Source: Bacteroidales bacterium (GTDB lineage: Bacteria; Bacteroidota; Bacteroidia; Bacteroidales; UBA932). From it: DNA of 44,880 nucleotides. Numbering within the stretch: the first letter of the stretch is position 1; each line of letters opens with the position of its first letter. The stretch spans positions 1 to 44,880 of the forward strand of contig JAFUMO010000057.1 of the NCBI GenBank assembly GCA_017482565.1, written 5' to 3'. The notes below the pieces were generated by a model, which saw nothing but the letters and a program-made list of their open reading frames with translations, had not been told where the DNA came from and searched no databases. Positions 18,511 to 27,094 of the stretch are shown in pieces. The position numbers and the translations under genes were made by a program.

Positions 18511-18596
18511 GGGAATGGCGGAGCCTCAATCCCGTAATTGGAGAACATACCCCCGCGGGAGCGCACGGGAATGCCGGAGGCCAAATCCCGTTTTTT
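18511..18596 (+). repeat. Two related 25-bp hairpin repeats, second with T-tract
   Basis: The segments 18511-18535 and 18567-18591 are imperfect direct copies (GGGAATGSCGGAG... ending ATCCCGT), each able to fold by pairing GGGA with TCCC. The second forms ACGGGA/TCCCGT followed by six T and so is a plausible terminator just before the promoter of the permease gene. Confidence 0.5.
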
Positions 18597-18599
18597 ATG

Positions 18600-18607
18600 T
18601 ATCTTTG
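18600..18607 (+). promoter_or_regulatory. -7 element abutting the permease start
   Basis: TATCTTTG is followed by only four bases before the ATG at 18612. If transcription starts about five bases after the element, as is usual, the mRNA begins at the start codon (leaderless). This element also argues against the longer in-frame start at 18450. Confidence 0.55.
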
Positions 18608-18611
18608 CTTC

Positions 18612-19844
18612 ATGAACCTCAACATATTTCTGGCAGACAAGATTGGGAGCAAGGCCGATTCAACAGGCAGGCTCAGCCGTACGGGAACGGTGATATCCGT
18701 TGTTTCCGTGTCCCTGAGCATTGCGGTAATAATTGTGGCCACGGCTGTATCAAATGGCTTCAGGAGTGAGATTGGGGGGAAGGCGAGGGGATTTTCAGGT
18801 GATATTGTCCTGGCCTCACCGGGGGAAGATATAGTAGGGGAGAGCGGTCCGGTAAGGATATCCTACAAGGAGAGGATAAGGGAACTCCCTTTTGTGGAGA
18901 GGGTGGAAGGGGTGTCATACAGGCACGGCATACTCAAGACACCGGATGAGATTGGGGGAGTCCTTTTCAAGGGGGTGGATTCAACCTGCAGCCTGGATTT
19001 CTATGCCAGATATTTGGATGAAGGGAGGCTTCCGGAATTCACAGGGAATAAGATATCAAATGAGATCATGATTTCCAGAAGGCTTGCAGATATGCTCAAT
19101 TATAAGGTGGGGGACAAGGTGGATGCCTATTTTGTAGGGGAACAGGTAAGGGTGAGGCGCTTTAATCTGGTTGGAATCTTTGGTGCACAGCTGGAGCAGC
19201 TTGACAAATATCTGGCGGTGGCCGACATCAGGCACATTGCCAGACTGAACGGATGGGATGATGGAGTTTCCGGGTACGAGCTGTATCTCGCTTCCGGAGC
19301 CTCACGGCAGGATATGGAGGCAATAGATGATGTGATATACAGCAACTCAACCGAGGGGGATTCTCCGGTTGCAGCAACCTCCATGCAGGAGAAATATTAT
19401 GTGCTGTTCGACTGGCTCCGCCTCCTGGATGTGAATGTATTCATCCTCCTGGCTCTCATGATATCGGTAGCGGGGTTCAACATGGTATCGGGCCTCCTCA
19501 TCATGCTTTTTGAGAGGATTTCCCAGATAGGCCTCCTTAAGGCAATGGGGATGACAAACATGGCAGTTTCAAGGATTTTCCTTACAAAGTCAGCCATGGT
19601 GGTCCTAAGGGGGATGTTGTGGGGGAATGCGGCGGCGCTGCTGCTCTGCCTCCTCCAGAAATATTTTGGGATAATTACCCTTAATCCCGACAATTACTTT
19701 GTCTCTGCTGTCCCCGTGGATTTCAGCCTAATCAGCATATTGGGGATGAACCTTGTGGCCTTTGTGGCAATAATGCTCATCATGCTCCTCCCTTGCATGT
19801 TCATCTCCAGGATAAGCCCTGCAGCCACAATGAGGGTGAAATAG
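18612..19844 (+). CDS. LolC/LolE-type ABC transporter permease (FtsX/MacB fold)
   Basis: A 410-residue inner membrane protein with one N-terminal helix (about residues 26-48), a large periplasmic domain (about 49-275), and three C-terminal helices (about 280-305, 328-352 and 375-400) in the FtsX pattern; FERISQIGLLKAMGM is the coupling-helix region that contacts an ABC ATPase. Homologues in Bacteroidota are annotated as lipoprotein-releasing permeases that help move lipoproteins to the outer membrane. No ATPase gene is next to it, so the partner must be encoded elsewhere. The gene is rightward and ends one base before the convergent transglycosylase gene. Confidence 0.85.
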   Translation: MNLNIFLADKIGSKADSTGRLSRTGTVISVVSVSLSIAVIIVATAVSNGFRSEIGGKARGFSGDIVLASPGEDIVGESGPVRISYKERIRELPFVERVEGVSYRHGILKTPDEIGGVLFKGVDSTCSLDFYARYLDEGRLPEFTGNKISNEIMISRRLADMLNYKVGDKVDAYFVGEQVRVRRFNLVGIFGAQLEQLDKYLAVADIRHIARLNGWDDGVSGYELYLASGASRQDMEAIDDVIYSNSTEGDSPVAATSMQEKYYVLFDWLRLLDVNVFILLALMISVAGFNMVSGLLIMLFERISQIGLLKAMGMTNMAVSRIFLTKSAMVVLRGMLWGNAAALLLCLLQKYFGIITLNPDNYFVSAVPVDFSLISILGMNLVAFVAIMLIMLLPCMFISRISPAATMRVK

Positions 19845-19845
19845 C

Positions 19846-20928
19846 CTATTTTACAACAGAGTTGCAATACTGGCCGTACCTCTCCAGAATCAGGTCTACA
19901 AACTTTAGCGTCTCGCCTCCGTTGAAACGCCCGAGCTTCACCACATCGCTCTTGTAGTGATCCTCCTCCTTCATCAGTGGAATTACCTCAGCAAGGTTTT
20001 CCCATACCAGAGGGTCAAGCCCCTTCTCCCTTGCAAGTGCCATACAGTCCTGGAGGCGCCCCTCTCCGCAGTTATAGGCGGCCAGCGTAAGCTTTATCAG
20101 GTTGGTGGAATCAGCTCCGGCTTTGCGGTAGATGTTCTGCAGGCGGGCAAGATGGGAGATACCCGCCTTTATGTTGTACTCGGGGTCATAGATGTCTGAA
20201 ATGCCGTAGGTCCTGGCCACAGACTCCTTTATCTGCATGAGACCTATGGCTCCGCGGCTGGAGCTTACACCCATCTTGAACTTGGATTCCTGGTAGATGA
20301 GAGAGCATATGAGCCTCCAGTCCCATCCCAGGATAGGGGCATATCTCTTCACGTAAATGTCGTACGGAGAAATGGTGGTACGGGAAATGGGGGCCCCGTT
20401 GCGGTCCTGTATCCTGTAGCTCTTGTGGTAGCGCTGGGTATGGGCGTAGTCCTGTGTCTGCTTGAAGTAGGGGAACCAATAGTTGAGGGTCTGCACAATG
20501 TTGTATTTGTCCTTCCTCACTACGCACACATTCTCCCTCCTGTCCAGGATTGAACTGGAAACCACCTCGTCTGCAAAAATGTTTGGAACGGTATCCTTCT
20601 CTGAGTTAAGTACCAGCATATCTGTCTTGCCGGTCATCAGCTTCACCCATTGTGCCATAGGGTCCTGTTCAACTATGCTCAGGTTTATCCTGCACCTCTG
20701 GTGCTGCTCAAACTTCTGGAAGAGCTCATACAGGTAACCTATGCTGTACCCCTTGGCACCGAGGGTCTTGTCAAGCATAATGGAGCATTCAAGTGTATCT
20801 CCGGCAAATGTCAGGGGTGAGGGCACATCACTCTTCTCCGCTTCCCAGTCGGGGAGGGAGAAGAAGCAGAATGCAAGTACAAAAGCCACTGTGAACTGGA
20901 AGTACCTGTTTCTCCAGATTTTGCCCAT
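19846..20928 (-). CDS. MltF-like lytic transglycosylase
   Basis: A 360-residue protein with an N-terminal membrane or signal segment (about 10-24). Residues about 45-150 form a shortened periplasmic solute-binding-type domain as in MltF. A C-terminal SLT domain follows, with the catalytic Glu in SLIYQESKF, then GAIGLMQI and LTLAAYNCGEGR. It cleaves glycan strands to 1,6-anhydromuropeptides in the periplasm. It is the last gene of the leftward recycling operon, five bases after the porin, which fits production of the substrates that the AmgK- and MurU-like proteins upstream would recycle. Confidence 0.9.
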   Translation of the reverse strand: MGKIWRNRYFQFTVAFVLAFCFFSLPDWEAEKSDVPSPLTFAGDTLECSIMLDKTLGAKGYSIGYLYELFQKFEQHQRCRINLSIVEQDPMAQWVKLMTGKTDMLVLNSEKDTVPNIFADEVVSSSILDRRENVCVVRKDKYNIVQTLNYWFPYFKQTQDYAHTQRYHKSYRIQDRNGAPISRTTISPYDIYVKRYAPILGWDWRLICSLIYQESKFKMGVSSSRGAIGLMQIKESVARTYGISDIYDPEYNIKAGISHLARLQNIYRKAGADSTNLIKLTLAAYNCGEGRLQDCMALAREKGLDPLVWENLAEVIPLMKEEDHYKSDVVKLGRFNGGETLKFVDLILERYGQYCNSVVK

Positions 20929-20933
20929 AAGCT

Positions 20934-23111
20934 CTATTTTACATAAAACGGCCAGTGGATTCCAAACTTGAGGGCCTTCTGGGACCTGATATATCTGAAT
21001 GCAGAGAAATAATCCCCTTCAGGCCATCCCTGTGCGGCATTCACATATTTCACAAATATGCTTGCCCTCTTCCACTGCAGGTTTACAAACAAATCTATGT
21101 AAGGGTTGTTTCCTATCTTTTCTCTCTTCTGGTTATAGAATACGCCCAAGGCAGGGGAGTATCCAGGTGCATAGTATTCTGTGGTGAATGTGGCATTGGC
21201 GCCAAGCTGTGCTGTAAGGACATTCTTAACTAGTTCAAACTGGAAGTAGTACCTCAGGTCAAGTGCAAGGTCGGGAAGCGGAACAACATCCTCATCTGAT
21301 GACATCTGGAAAAGGACCTTGTTGTCCATGTGGAATTTCCACAGGCGGAGGTTCTTCTTCAGGTAGGCGGTAAGGATGTTCATTGTCTCCGGGTTCTGCC
21401 TTACAACCGAGAGCGAATCAAAGTAGGTGTTGTTCTCCAGGATTGAGTATCCGAAGAAGGCCTCCATCTGCCAGTCTGGGATCTCCAGCCTTGCCTCAAC
21501 CTTGGTCTGGGTTGTCTTTGCAAAGTCATTTTCCCATACATAATGGTTGGTGTATGCATTGTTGAAGAAGTAGTTTGGCCTCCTCTGTGATACATGGAGC
21601 GCTCCGGTAAGGTGTATTCCCTGCTTCATTCCTTTAGGATAAGAAGAGAACTTCACCTTTCCGTCTATTGAGAAGTCATTCTGGTAATAGCCGGCAAAGT
21701 TATATACTCCAATACCATCCCAGCTGAAATATCTCTTGAGCTTGCCGCCGGCACCAAAATACATGTACATGTTGTTCTGTGAGCTGCTTGAATTCCCTTC
21801 CAGAAAGAAGTCCTGCCTGAATCCGTAAAGGCTCAGGTACTGGTGCCCTATTCCGGCGCTCAGGTTGGATACGATTGCCTCTTTGGCCCAAGGCTGCAGG
21901 TTTATGAAGAGCCTGTTTTCCAGTTTGAACACCCTCATGGAATCTGCACTTTCAGTAGGGTTTATGTAGAACCTGTTGTGGTACAGTTCCCTTCCGAGTG
22001 TATCATCAAGGGCAATCTTGTCTGTGTATTTCTTTGAGTAGAACGAGGCGTCAGCACTGTGTCCTATATAAGCCATTGTCCCCTCTCCAAGGCCGAGTGA
22101 ATCCCTCCTTCCCAACGAATCCCTCTTCTGCAGGAACTTGAACGGAATGCCATATGAATGGGTAAGGAAGATTGTGTTCCTCTTGAGGGTATTTGCAGCC
22201 TCCTTAAGTGCAACCGGGATCACTTTGGCATCCAGCAGGGTGTCAAGCACCATTGAAGGATCCGTGATGCCGCCGTTCTCATCTCTCTTTATTCTGTTGA
22301 AAATATATCCTCCCTGCGCTACATATCTCTTTCCCAGATAATTTCCTGTAAAGGCAAGTGTCCTGTTGTCTGTCTTTTCGTTCAGGAGCATACCTGCGGA
22401 TCCGAACCTCTGGTAGAGGAAGTTGATGTTGAATGACGGGGTGAAGTTCTGTGTATGCAGGATACGGATGTTGGCCTCCTCCATCTTCTTGTTGGCAAAC
22501 AGGGTACCCCAGTATGCCAGCTCAGTGTAAGGGGTCTTGGTGTTGTAGAACGGAAGGGTTTCAGGGGTATATGAGTAAGGGAGGTAGTAGTCAAAGAAAG
22601 GGAAAGCCTCCAGCCCCTTCCTCATGAACCAGTTGTTGTACATCATTGCAGAACCTGATACACCCAATGAAACTGCTCCGGCATCATATTTCTGCCCCGG
22701 CTGTTCATTTATCCAGTCGTTGTAGGTGGTGTCCGGGTTTATGCTTACAGGCTTGTTGAACCATGTGTCTGCATTCCACAGGAACATCCTCTTGAACTTG
22801 GTGGTGTCATCAAATACGTATGTATGGAGCAACCTTGGGGTGTTGCGCAGCACGCTGTCCTTGTATGCCCAGATACTGTCCCTGTGCATCCTCCTGAGCT
22901 CCTTTTTCGTATAGGCCACTATTGCGGAACTGTCTGCTGCAACTCCAAGCGAATCTGCCGTCATGCGCATTGCAAGTGAGTCCATGGCAGCTTTCATGGT
23001 GTCAGCGGCCATCTTCCCTGCAAGGGAATCCGGAACCTGTGCGTATGCTCCCGCAGCACAAAGTACAAGCGCCAGAAGCAGTGATATTCTTTTTCTAAAC
23101 ATTTTCATCAT
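20934..23111 (-). CDS. Bacteroidota putative porin (outer membrane beta-barrel)
   Basis: A 725-residue protein with a signal peptide (LLLALVLCAAGAYAQ). Beta-strand-rich sequence with alternating aromatics runs through to a C-terminus ending HWPFYVK. Segments such as PFFDYYLPYSYTPETLPFYN and YQRFGSAGMLLNEKTDNR are characteristic of the Bacteroidetes 'putative porin' family. Residues about 25-75 form an Ala/Ser/Asp-rich linker before the barrel. The start (ATG at 23111 or 23102) overlaps the 3' end of the nucleotidyltransferase gene by 8-17 bases, so they are translationally coupled. Substrate unknown; context suggests cell-wall fragments or sugars. Confidence 0.85.
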   Translation of the reverse strand: MMKMFRKRISLLLALVLCAAGAYAQVPDSLAGKMAADTMKAAMDSLAMRMTADSLGVAADSSAIVAYTKKELRRMHRDSIWAYKDSVLRNTPRLLHTYVFDDTTKFKRMFLWNADTWFNKPVSINPDTTYNDWINEQPGQKYDAGAVSLGVSGSAMMYNNWFMRKGLEAFPFFDYYLPYSYTPETLPFYNTKTPYTELAYWGTLFANKKMEEANIRILHTQNFTPSFNINFLYQRFGSAGMLLNEKTDNRTLAFTGNYLGKRYVAQGGYIFNRIKRDENGGITDPSMVLDTLLDAKVIPVALKEAANTLKRNTIFLTHSYGIPFKFLQKRDSLGRRDSLGLGEGTMAYIGHSADASFYSKKYTDKIALDDTLGRELYHNRFYINPTESADSMRVFKLENRLFINLQPWAKEAIVSNLSAGIGHQYLSLYGFRQDFFLEGNSSSSQNNMYMYFGAGGKLKRYFSWDGIGVYNFAGYYQNDFSIDGKVKFSSYPKGMKQGIHLTGALHVSQRRPNYFFNNAYTNHYVWENDFAKTTQTKVEARLEIPDWQMEAFFGYSILENNTYFDSLSVVRQNPETMNILTAYLKKNLRLWKFHMDNKVLFQMSSDEDVVPLPDLALDLRYYFQFELVKNVLTAQLGANATFTTEYYAPGYSPALGVFYNQKREKIGNNPYIDLFVNLQWKRASIFVKYVNAAQGWPEGDYFSAFRYIRSQKALKFGIHWPFYVK

Positions 23112-23892
23112 TCAAAAATTCCTCAGCCTCTTTCAGTGAATCCAGTTTTCCTACATCCACCATTCTTAAATCATCCTTGACATAGCCCTTGATGATGTAT
23201 TTGTCTGCCATCTGGAGATAAAAATCCACGATGGAGAACCTCTCGGGCCACTCCTGCATAAGCTTGAACACCTCCGGTGAAACTACGTGTGTCCCGGCAA
23301 AAGCATATTTCCTTAGGGAATGTTCCTGCAAGAACTGTTCCCATTTGAAATCACAGGAAGGCTCCCTCCTCAGCTCCGGGAAAGGGGATTTCACTTCTCC
23401 AGACAATCTGTTCATCCACCCTACAAGGTTGTTTCCCGTATCAAAGAGGAAATACCTTGAAGTCTCCCTGTCACTTACCAGCAGGGTGGCAAGCGGGGTG
23501 TCAAGGGAGATTGACTCAGCCATGTGGGCCTCGTAGAATGTCTCCAGATCCAGATTGGAAAGGATATCCACATTGTGTACCAGGAAAGGTTCCCCGTCGT
23601 TCAGGATGGCCGCGGCATGGCGGATTCCCCCTCCTGTCTCCCTGAGGAGATCAGTTTCGTCGGAGAAGAGGACCTTAATGCCAAAGTTGCCATTCTGTGC
23701 CATATAGTCCCTTATCATCTGGGCAAAGTGGTGTACATTTATCACAACTTCATCATATCCTGCCTTCTTCAGTTTCCCTATGAGGTGCCCAAGCAGCGGC
23801 TGTGCGCCAACCGGCACAAGTGCCTTGGGCATTGTGTCCGTGATGGGCTTGAGCCTTGTACCCAAGCCTGCTGCAAAAATCATGGCCCTCAT
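23095..23892 (-). CDS. MurU-like sugar-1-phosphate nucleotidyltransferase
   Basis: A 265-residue NTP-transferase (Rossmann-like) protein. It begins MRAMIFAAGLGTRLKP with the G-x-G-T-R nucleotide-binding loop, followed by MPKALVPV with the active-site Lys, ETGGGI near 86, and HNVDIL at about 107, where the metal-binding Asp lies. It resembles MurU, which converts MurNAc 1-phosphate to UDP-MurNAc in the recycling route that bypasses de novo synthesis. Fusion or adjacency with an AmgK kinase is the family's usual context, and here the kinase gene ends one base upstream. Other hexose-1-phosphate substrates cannot be excluded. Confidence 0.85.
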   Translation of the reverse strand: MRAMIFAAGLGTRLKPITDTMPKALVPVGAQPLLGHLIGKLKKAGYDEVVINVHHFAQMIRDYMAQNGNFGIKVLFSDETDLLRETGGGIRHAAAILNDGEPFLVHNVDILSNLDLETFYEAHMAESISLDTPLATLLVSDRETSRYFLFDTGNNLVGWMNRLSGEVKSPFPELRREPSCDFKWEQFLQEHSLRKYAFAGTHVVSPEVFKLMQEWPERFSIVDFYLQMADKYIIKGYVKDDLRMVDVGKLDSLKEAEEFLNDENV

Positions 23893-23893
23893 A

Positions 23894-25315
23894 TCAGAAT
23901 TCCTGTCTTATATCCTGTTCCCTATGGTAAACAATTACCGTTATGTTGTATTTCTTTGCAAGGTACTCGGCAAGGTGCTGTGCACAATATACCGAGCGGT
24001 GCTGCCCGCCTGTACACCCGAAGCTGAACATCAGGTTGGTGAACTTGCGTTCCATATATCTGGTGACGTGTGCATCTGCAAGGTCATAGACATGGGCGAG
24101 GAATTTTGTAACCTCACCGTCATTCTCAAGGAACTCAATCACCTCCTTGTCAAGCCCTGTAAAGTGCTTGAAGTGGTCATATTTTCCAGGGTTGTTTATT
24201 GCCCGGCAGTCAAATACATAGCCTCCGCCGTTTCCGCTGGTGTCAACAGGGATACCCTTCTTGTATGAGAAGCTGAAAATCCTTACCTCAAGCTTGCGCT
24301 CCACCCTCAGGTCTGAGAATTGGCGCATGTTAGTGAGCTCTTCCAGCAGCTTCTGGATGTAGGGGTACTCCTCAAACGGCTGCTCCTGTATAAGCTTGCG
24401 CAGGTTATCAATTGCAAACGGAACACTCTGGAGGAAGTGCGGCTTCTTCTCAAAATATCCCCTGAAACCGTATGCGCCCAGTACTTGCATTGTGCGGAAC
24501 AGAACAAACAGGCGGAGTTTCCGGTAGAATGTCTCTTCAGGGATATCCACATATTTTTTCAGTGCTTCCCTGTATGTCTCTATGAGTTCCTCCTTGAGCG
24601 AGGTTGGGTAGTTGGCCTTGGCCTGCCATACGAAAGATGCAAGGTCATAATACAGAGGACCTTTCCTTCCACCCTGGAAATCTATGAAATACGGATTGCC
24701 ATCCACCAGCATCACATTCCTTGCCTGGAAATCACGGTACATGAAGGTCTCCTCATTGCCGTCCTCCAGCAGGTCTGCAGCCATTTTGGTAAGGTCATCG
24801 TGGAGCTTTATCTCACTGAACTCTATTCCTGTAGTCTTAAGGAAACAATATTTGAAGTAGTTGCAGTCGAACCACACATTGCGCTCGTCAAACTCAGGCT
24901 GCGGGAAACAGATGTTGTAGTCAAGCCCCTTGCCCCCCTCAAACTGAATCTTTGGGAGTGTGGCTATGGTCTTCTTAAGGAGCGCCACTTCGTCGGGAGA
25001 GAAGTTGCTTGTCTCCCTTCCCTGCCGGATTGTGTTGAACAGGGTTATGTCCCCCAGGTCCTCCTGCAGGTAGTACATGTTGTCCCTGCTGGCGCACAAT
25101 ACCTGTGGAACGGGGAGCCCCTTCAGCTTGAAGTGCTTGGAAATCTCCATGAAAGCCAGATTTTCCGCCACATCAAGTCCTTTTGCCCCAATCAGGGACA
25201 TTCCGCTTCCCGTTATCCTGAAGTATCTCCTGTTGCTGCCGCTTGAAGGGAGCTCATAGATGCTGTCAGGCTTCTGTCTTGTATATTCTTCAAATAATTT
25301 TTCCAGTTCTTTCAT
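23894..25315 (-). CDS. AmgK-like sugar kinase fused to a RapZ C-terminal domain
   Basis: A 473-residue two-domain cytoplasmic protein. Residues 1-330 form an aminoglycoside-phosphotransferase-fold kinase: YLQEDLGD at 82-89, the catalytic YRDFQARN at 193-200 (Asp195), and the metal-binding FIDFQGG at 210-216 (Asp212). This is the fold of AmgK, which phosphorylates anomeric MurNAc/GlcNAc. Residues about 335-473 match the C-terminal half of RapZ/YvcJ: VFDCRAINNPG at 367-377 and FGCTGGQHRSV at 432-442. In RapZ that half binds glucosamine-6-phosphate. The N-terminal P-loop ATPase half of RapZ is absent. The fusion suggests that an amino-sugar signal controls recycling (inference). Confidence 0.88.
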   Translation of the reverse strand: MKELEKLFEEYTRQKPDSIYELPSSGSNRRYFRITGSGMSLIGAKGLDVAENLAFMEISKHFKLKGLPVPQVLCASRDNMYYLQEDLGDITLFNTIRQGRETSNFSPDEVALLKKTIATLPKIQFEGGKGLDYNICFPQPEFDERNVWFDCNYFKYCFLKTTGIEFSEIKLHDDLTKMAADLLEDGNEETFMYRDFQARNVMLVDGNPYFIDFQGGRKGPLYYDLASFVWQAKANYPTSLKEELIETYREALKKYVDIPEETFYRKLRLFVLFRTMQVLGAYGFRGYFEKKPHFLQSVPFAIDNLRKLIQEQPFEEYPYIQKLLEELTNMRQFSDLRVERKLEVRIFSFSYKKGIPVDTSGNGGGYVFDCRAINNPGKYDHFKHFTGLDKEVIEFLENDGEVTKFLAHVYDLADAHVTRYMERKFTNLMFSFGCTGGQHRSVYCAQHLAEYLAKKYNITVIVYHREQDIRQEF

Positions 25316-25329
25316 CCTTTTCTTTCGTT

Positions 25330-26013
25330 TTATTTGCTCACTGCCTTGAACAGTTCCCTTGCGTGGTCAACACGGTTCAGGCGGAGATCGTGCTCATCCA
25401 TATATTGCTCAATGAATTCCTTCTTGCTTGGGAAATATCTCTGGAAGGCCTTTTTGGTAGCCGGTACAAAAGCCCCTTTACGGTGGAGGTAAGGGATTTT
25501 TTTGTATGAATACGGGCTGTTTTTCTGTTTCTCAAAGTCTACCCTGTATCCGGCAGAGGTTTCAATATGGGTAAGAGTCTGTATTGATGTGGTCTGTGAT
25601 TTTGAACCAAACGCACCTTCCTTGGCCTCAGAAATGAAGTTCACGCTCCTTAGCTCACCCATAAATACGTCATCAGTGGTCTCGTACACCTCAATGTATC
25701 CGTAGCGGCTGTTCAGGAAGAGGCGGTTCTTTATGAATACCTTGCTTACCTGATTGTTGTTCACAAGTGCCAGATCTTTCCCATCCGGGTCAATAAAGTG
25801 GACGCACTGTGTCATTGTATTGATATTAAGAGCACCATTGGATTGGGTACCGTCATTGAAAATCACTATTCCTGATGCAAATTCCGGAAGGACAAACTTT
25901 ACGCTGTCCAGAATCCTCTGGCTCTCTTCATTAGGGGAATCAAAAGTGAGAGTCTGTGCAGAGCATGTGATGCCGGCAACGCAGAACAATAGGGAAACAA
26001 ATAATCTTTTCAT
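25330..26013 (-). CDS. Secreted hypothetical protein, first gene of the recycling operon
   Basis: A 227-residue protein with a signal peptide ending at residue 19 (ITCSAQ). The mature part is beta-rich with paired short strands (VIFNDGTQSNGALNIN, FIDPDGKDLALVNN) and a basic C-terminal third (KKAFQRYFPSKKEFIEQY). I recognise no named domain. It lies 14 bases upstream of the kinase-RapZ fusion and follows a good -7 element, so it probably leads the operon. A periplasmic or outer-membrane-associated role is all that can be said. Confidence 0.8.
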   Translation of the reverse strand: MKRLFVSLLFCVAGITCSAQTLTFDSPNEESQRILDSVKFVLPEFASGIVIFNDGTQSNGALNINTMTQCVHFIDPDGKDLALVNNNQVSKVFIKNRLFLNSRYGYIEVYETTDDVFMGELRSVNFISEAKEGAFGSKSQTTSIQTLTHIETSAGYRVDFEKQKNSPYSYKKIPYLHRKGAFVPATKKAFQRYFPSKKEFIEQYMDEHDLRLNRVDHARELFKAVSK

Positions 26014-26035
26014 CCTTTTATCATTTAATAACCAA

Positions 26036-26043
26036 CAAAATTA
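26036..26043 (-). promoter_or_regulatory. -7 element of the leftward recycling operon
   Basis: The minus strand reads TAATTTTG, 22 bases before the ATG at 26013. The next four genes downstream are tightly packed and lack obvious promoters of their own. Confidence 0.5.
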
Positions 26044-26103
26044 GCAAATTCCCAAATATCATACAACTAAAAAGCTGTTTTGCCTTTGTGGGGATTTTTT
26101 AAT

Positions 26104-26111
26104 TAAATTTG
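26104..26111 (+). promoter_or_regulatory. -7 element of the M28 peptidase gene
   Basis: TAAATTTG lies 18 bases before the ATG at 26130. The alternative in-frame TTG at 26109 lies inside this element and is therefore unlikely to be the start. Confidence 0.55.
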
Positions 26112-26129
26112 TGGCACTTAAAAAACGGC

Positions 26130-27092
26130 ATGATGAGAACAATTTTTACAGCAATCCTGCTTTTTGCAGCCCTCTCCCTCCATGCACAGGGGAACGGGAG
26201 GAAGAATTTTACAGATGAATTTGGAATATACAGCAACAAATATGCGCAGGAGGTGATAAGTTTTCTTGCAGACAAGAAGCTCAAGGGACGTGAGGCCGGC
26301 ACAAAGGAGTGCCGCAAGGCAATGGAGTACATTGCAGCCGAGTTTGAGAAGAGCGGATATGAAGTTGAAAGGCAAGATATTACTGCAGAATCCCTCTCTG
26401 CCATGATAGGCGGTCCCAAACCCGGCAAGACATATCCCGCAACCATGACAAACCTGATAGCCCGCCTTGAAGGGAAGTCTTCAGAGAAGCTGGTGGTTGT
26501 AGGTGCCCATTATGACCATCTGGGCAAGAAGAAGGGGATTGGAATACATCCCGGTGCGGATGACAATGCATCAGGTGTGGTAGCGCTCCTTTCGCTTGCA
26601 AAAATGATGAAGGCATCTGGCATCACCCCTGAATATACAATCCTTTTCTGTGCCTGGGATGGTGAGGAGAAAGGCCTTCTGGGCTCAAAATATTTTGTGA
26701 CCGACTGGTATGCAAAGAAGGATGCCGCAGATTCTATCTGCCGTTACATGAACTTTGACATGGTGGGGCGTACCGCCAATGCAGATGCTCCTGCCGTAAC
26801 CTTTGCATGGAATGACAACTACCCATACCTCAAGGACGGGTGTGTTGAGGCGCTGGAATCAATAGCACAGCCTTTTACCGTCATCTATGACCAGAGGTTC
26901 GGGGACGGCAAGGGCGGTTCTGACTATGCCCCTTTCTCAGCCCACAATATTCCGTTTGTAGCCTGGATGGAGGATGAAATGCACGAAGATTACCACAAGC
27001 CTGGTGACACTCCGGATAAAATTCATTGGATAAAGCTCCGCAAGACAGTTCTGCTGGCCTACGGAGTCCTCTACGGATGGGTTGCAAGATAA
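26130..27092 (+). CDS. Secreted M28-family metallopeptidase, intact
   Basis: A 320-residue protein with a signal peptide ending near residue 20 (LSLHAQ). The active-site set is complete: His127 in GAHYDHLG, Asp144 in PGADDNASG, the catalytic and ligand Glu179/Glu180 in WDGEEKGLLGS, Asp210 in NFDMVGR, and His289 in EDYHKPGDTPDKI. This co-catalytic zinc aminopeptidase should be periplasmic or secreted. It is a useful internal contrast to the M28-family protein at 1547, which has Asn in place of both Glu residues. The next gene is convergent and ends two bases away. Confidence 0.92.
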   Translation: MMRTIFTAILLFAALSLHAQGNGRKNFTDEFGIYSNKYAQEVISFLADKKLKGREAGTKECRKAMEYIAAEFEKSGYEVERQDITAESLSAMIGGPKPGKTYPATMTNLIARLEGKSSEKLVVVGAHYDHLGKKKGIGIHPGADDNASGVVALLSLAKMMKASGITPEYTILFCAWDGEEKGLLGSKYFVTDWYAKKDAADSICRYMNFDMVGRTANADAPAVTFAWNDNYPYLKDGCVEALESIAQPFTVIYDQRFGDGKGGSDYAPFSAHNIPFVAWMEDEMHEDYHKPGDTPDKIHWIKLRKTVLLAYGVLYGWVAR

Positions 27093-27094
27093 CC

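Noticed and set aside
18450-18611. 54-codon N-terminal extension of the LolC/E-type permease
   Set aside because: It covers a terminator hairpin and the promoter; the ATG at 18612 gives the normal N-terminus before the first membrane helix.
18266-18611. tRNA-Gly as an attachment site of an integrated element
   Set aside because: No duplicate of the tRNA 3' end and no integrase gene were found downstream in the window.
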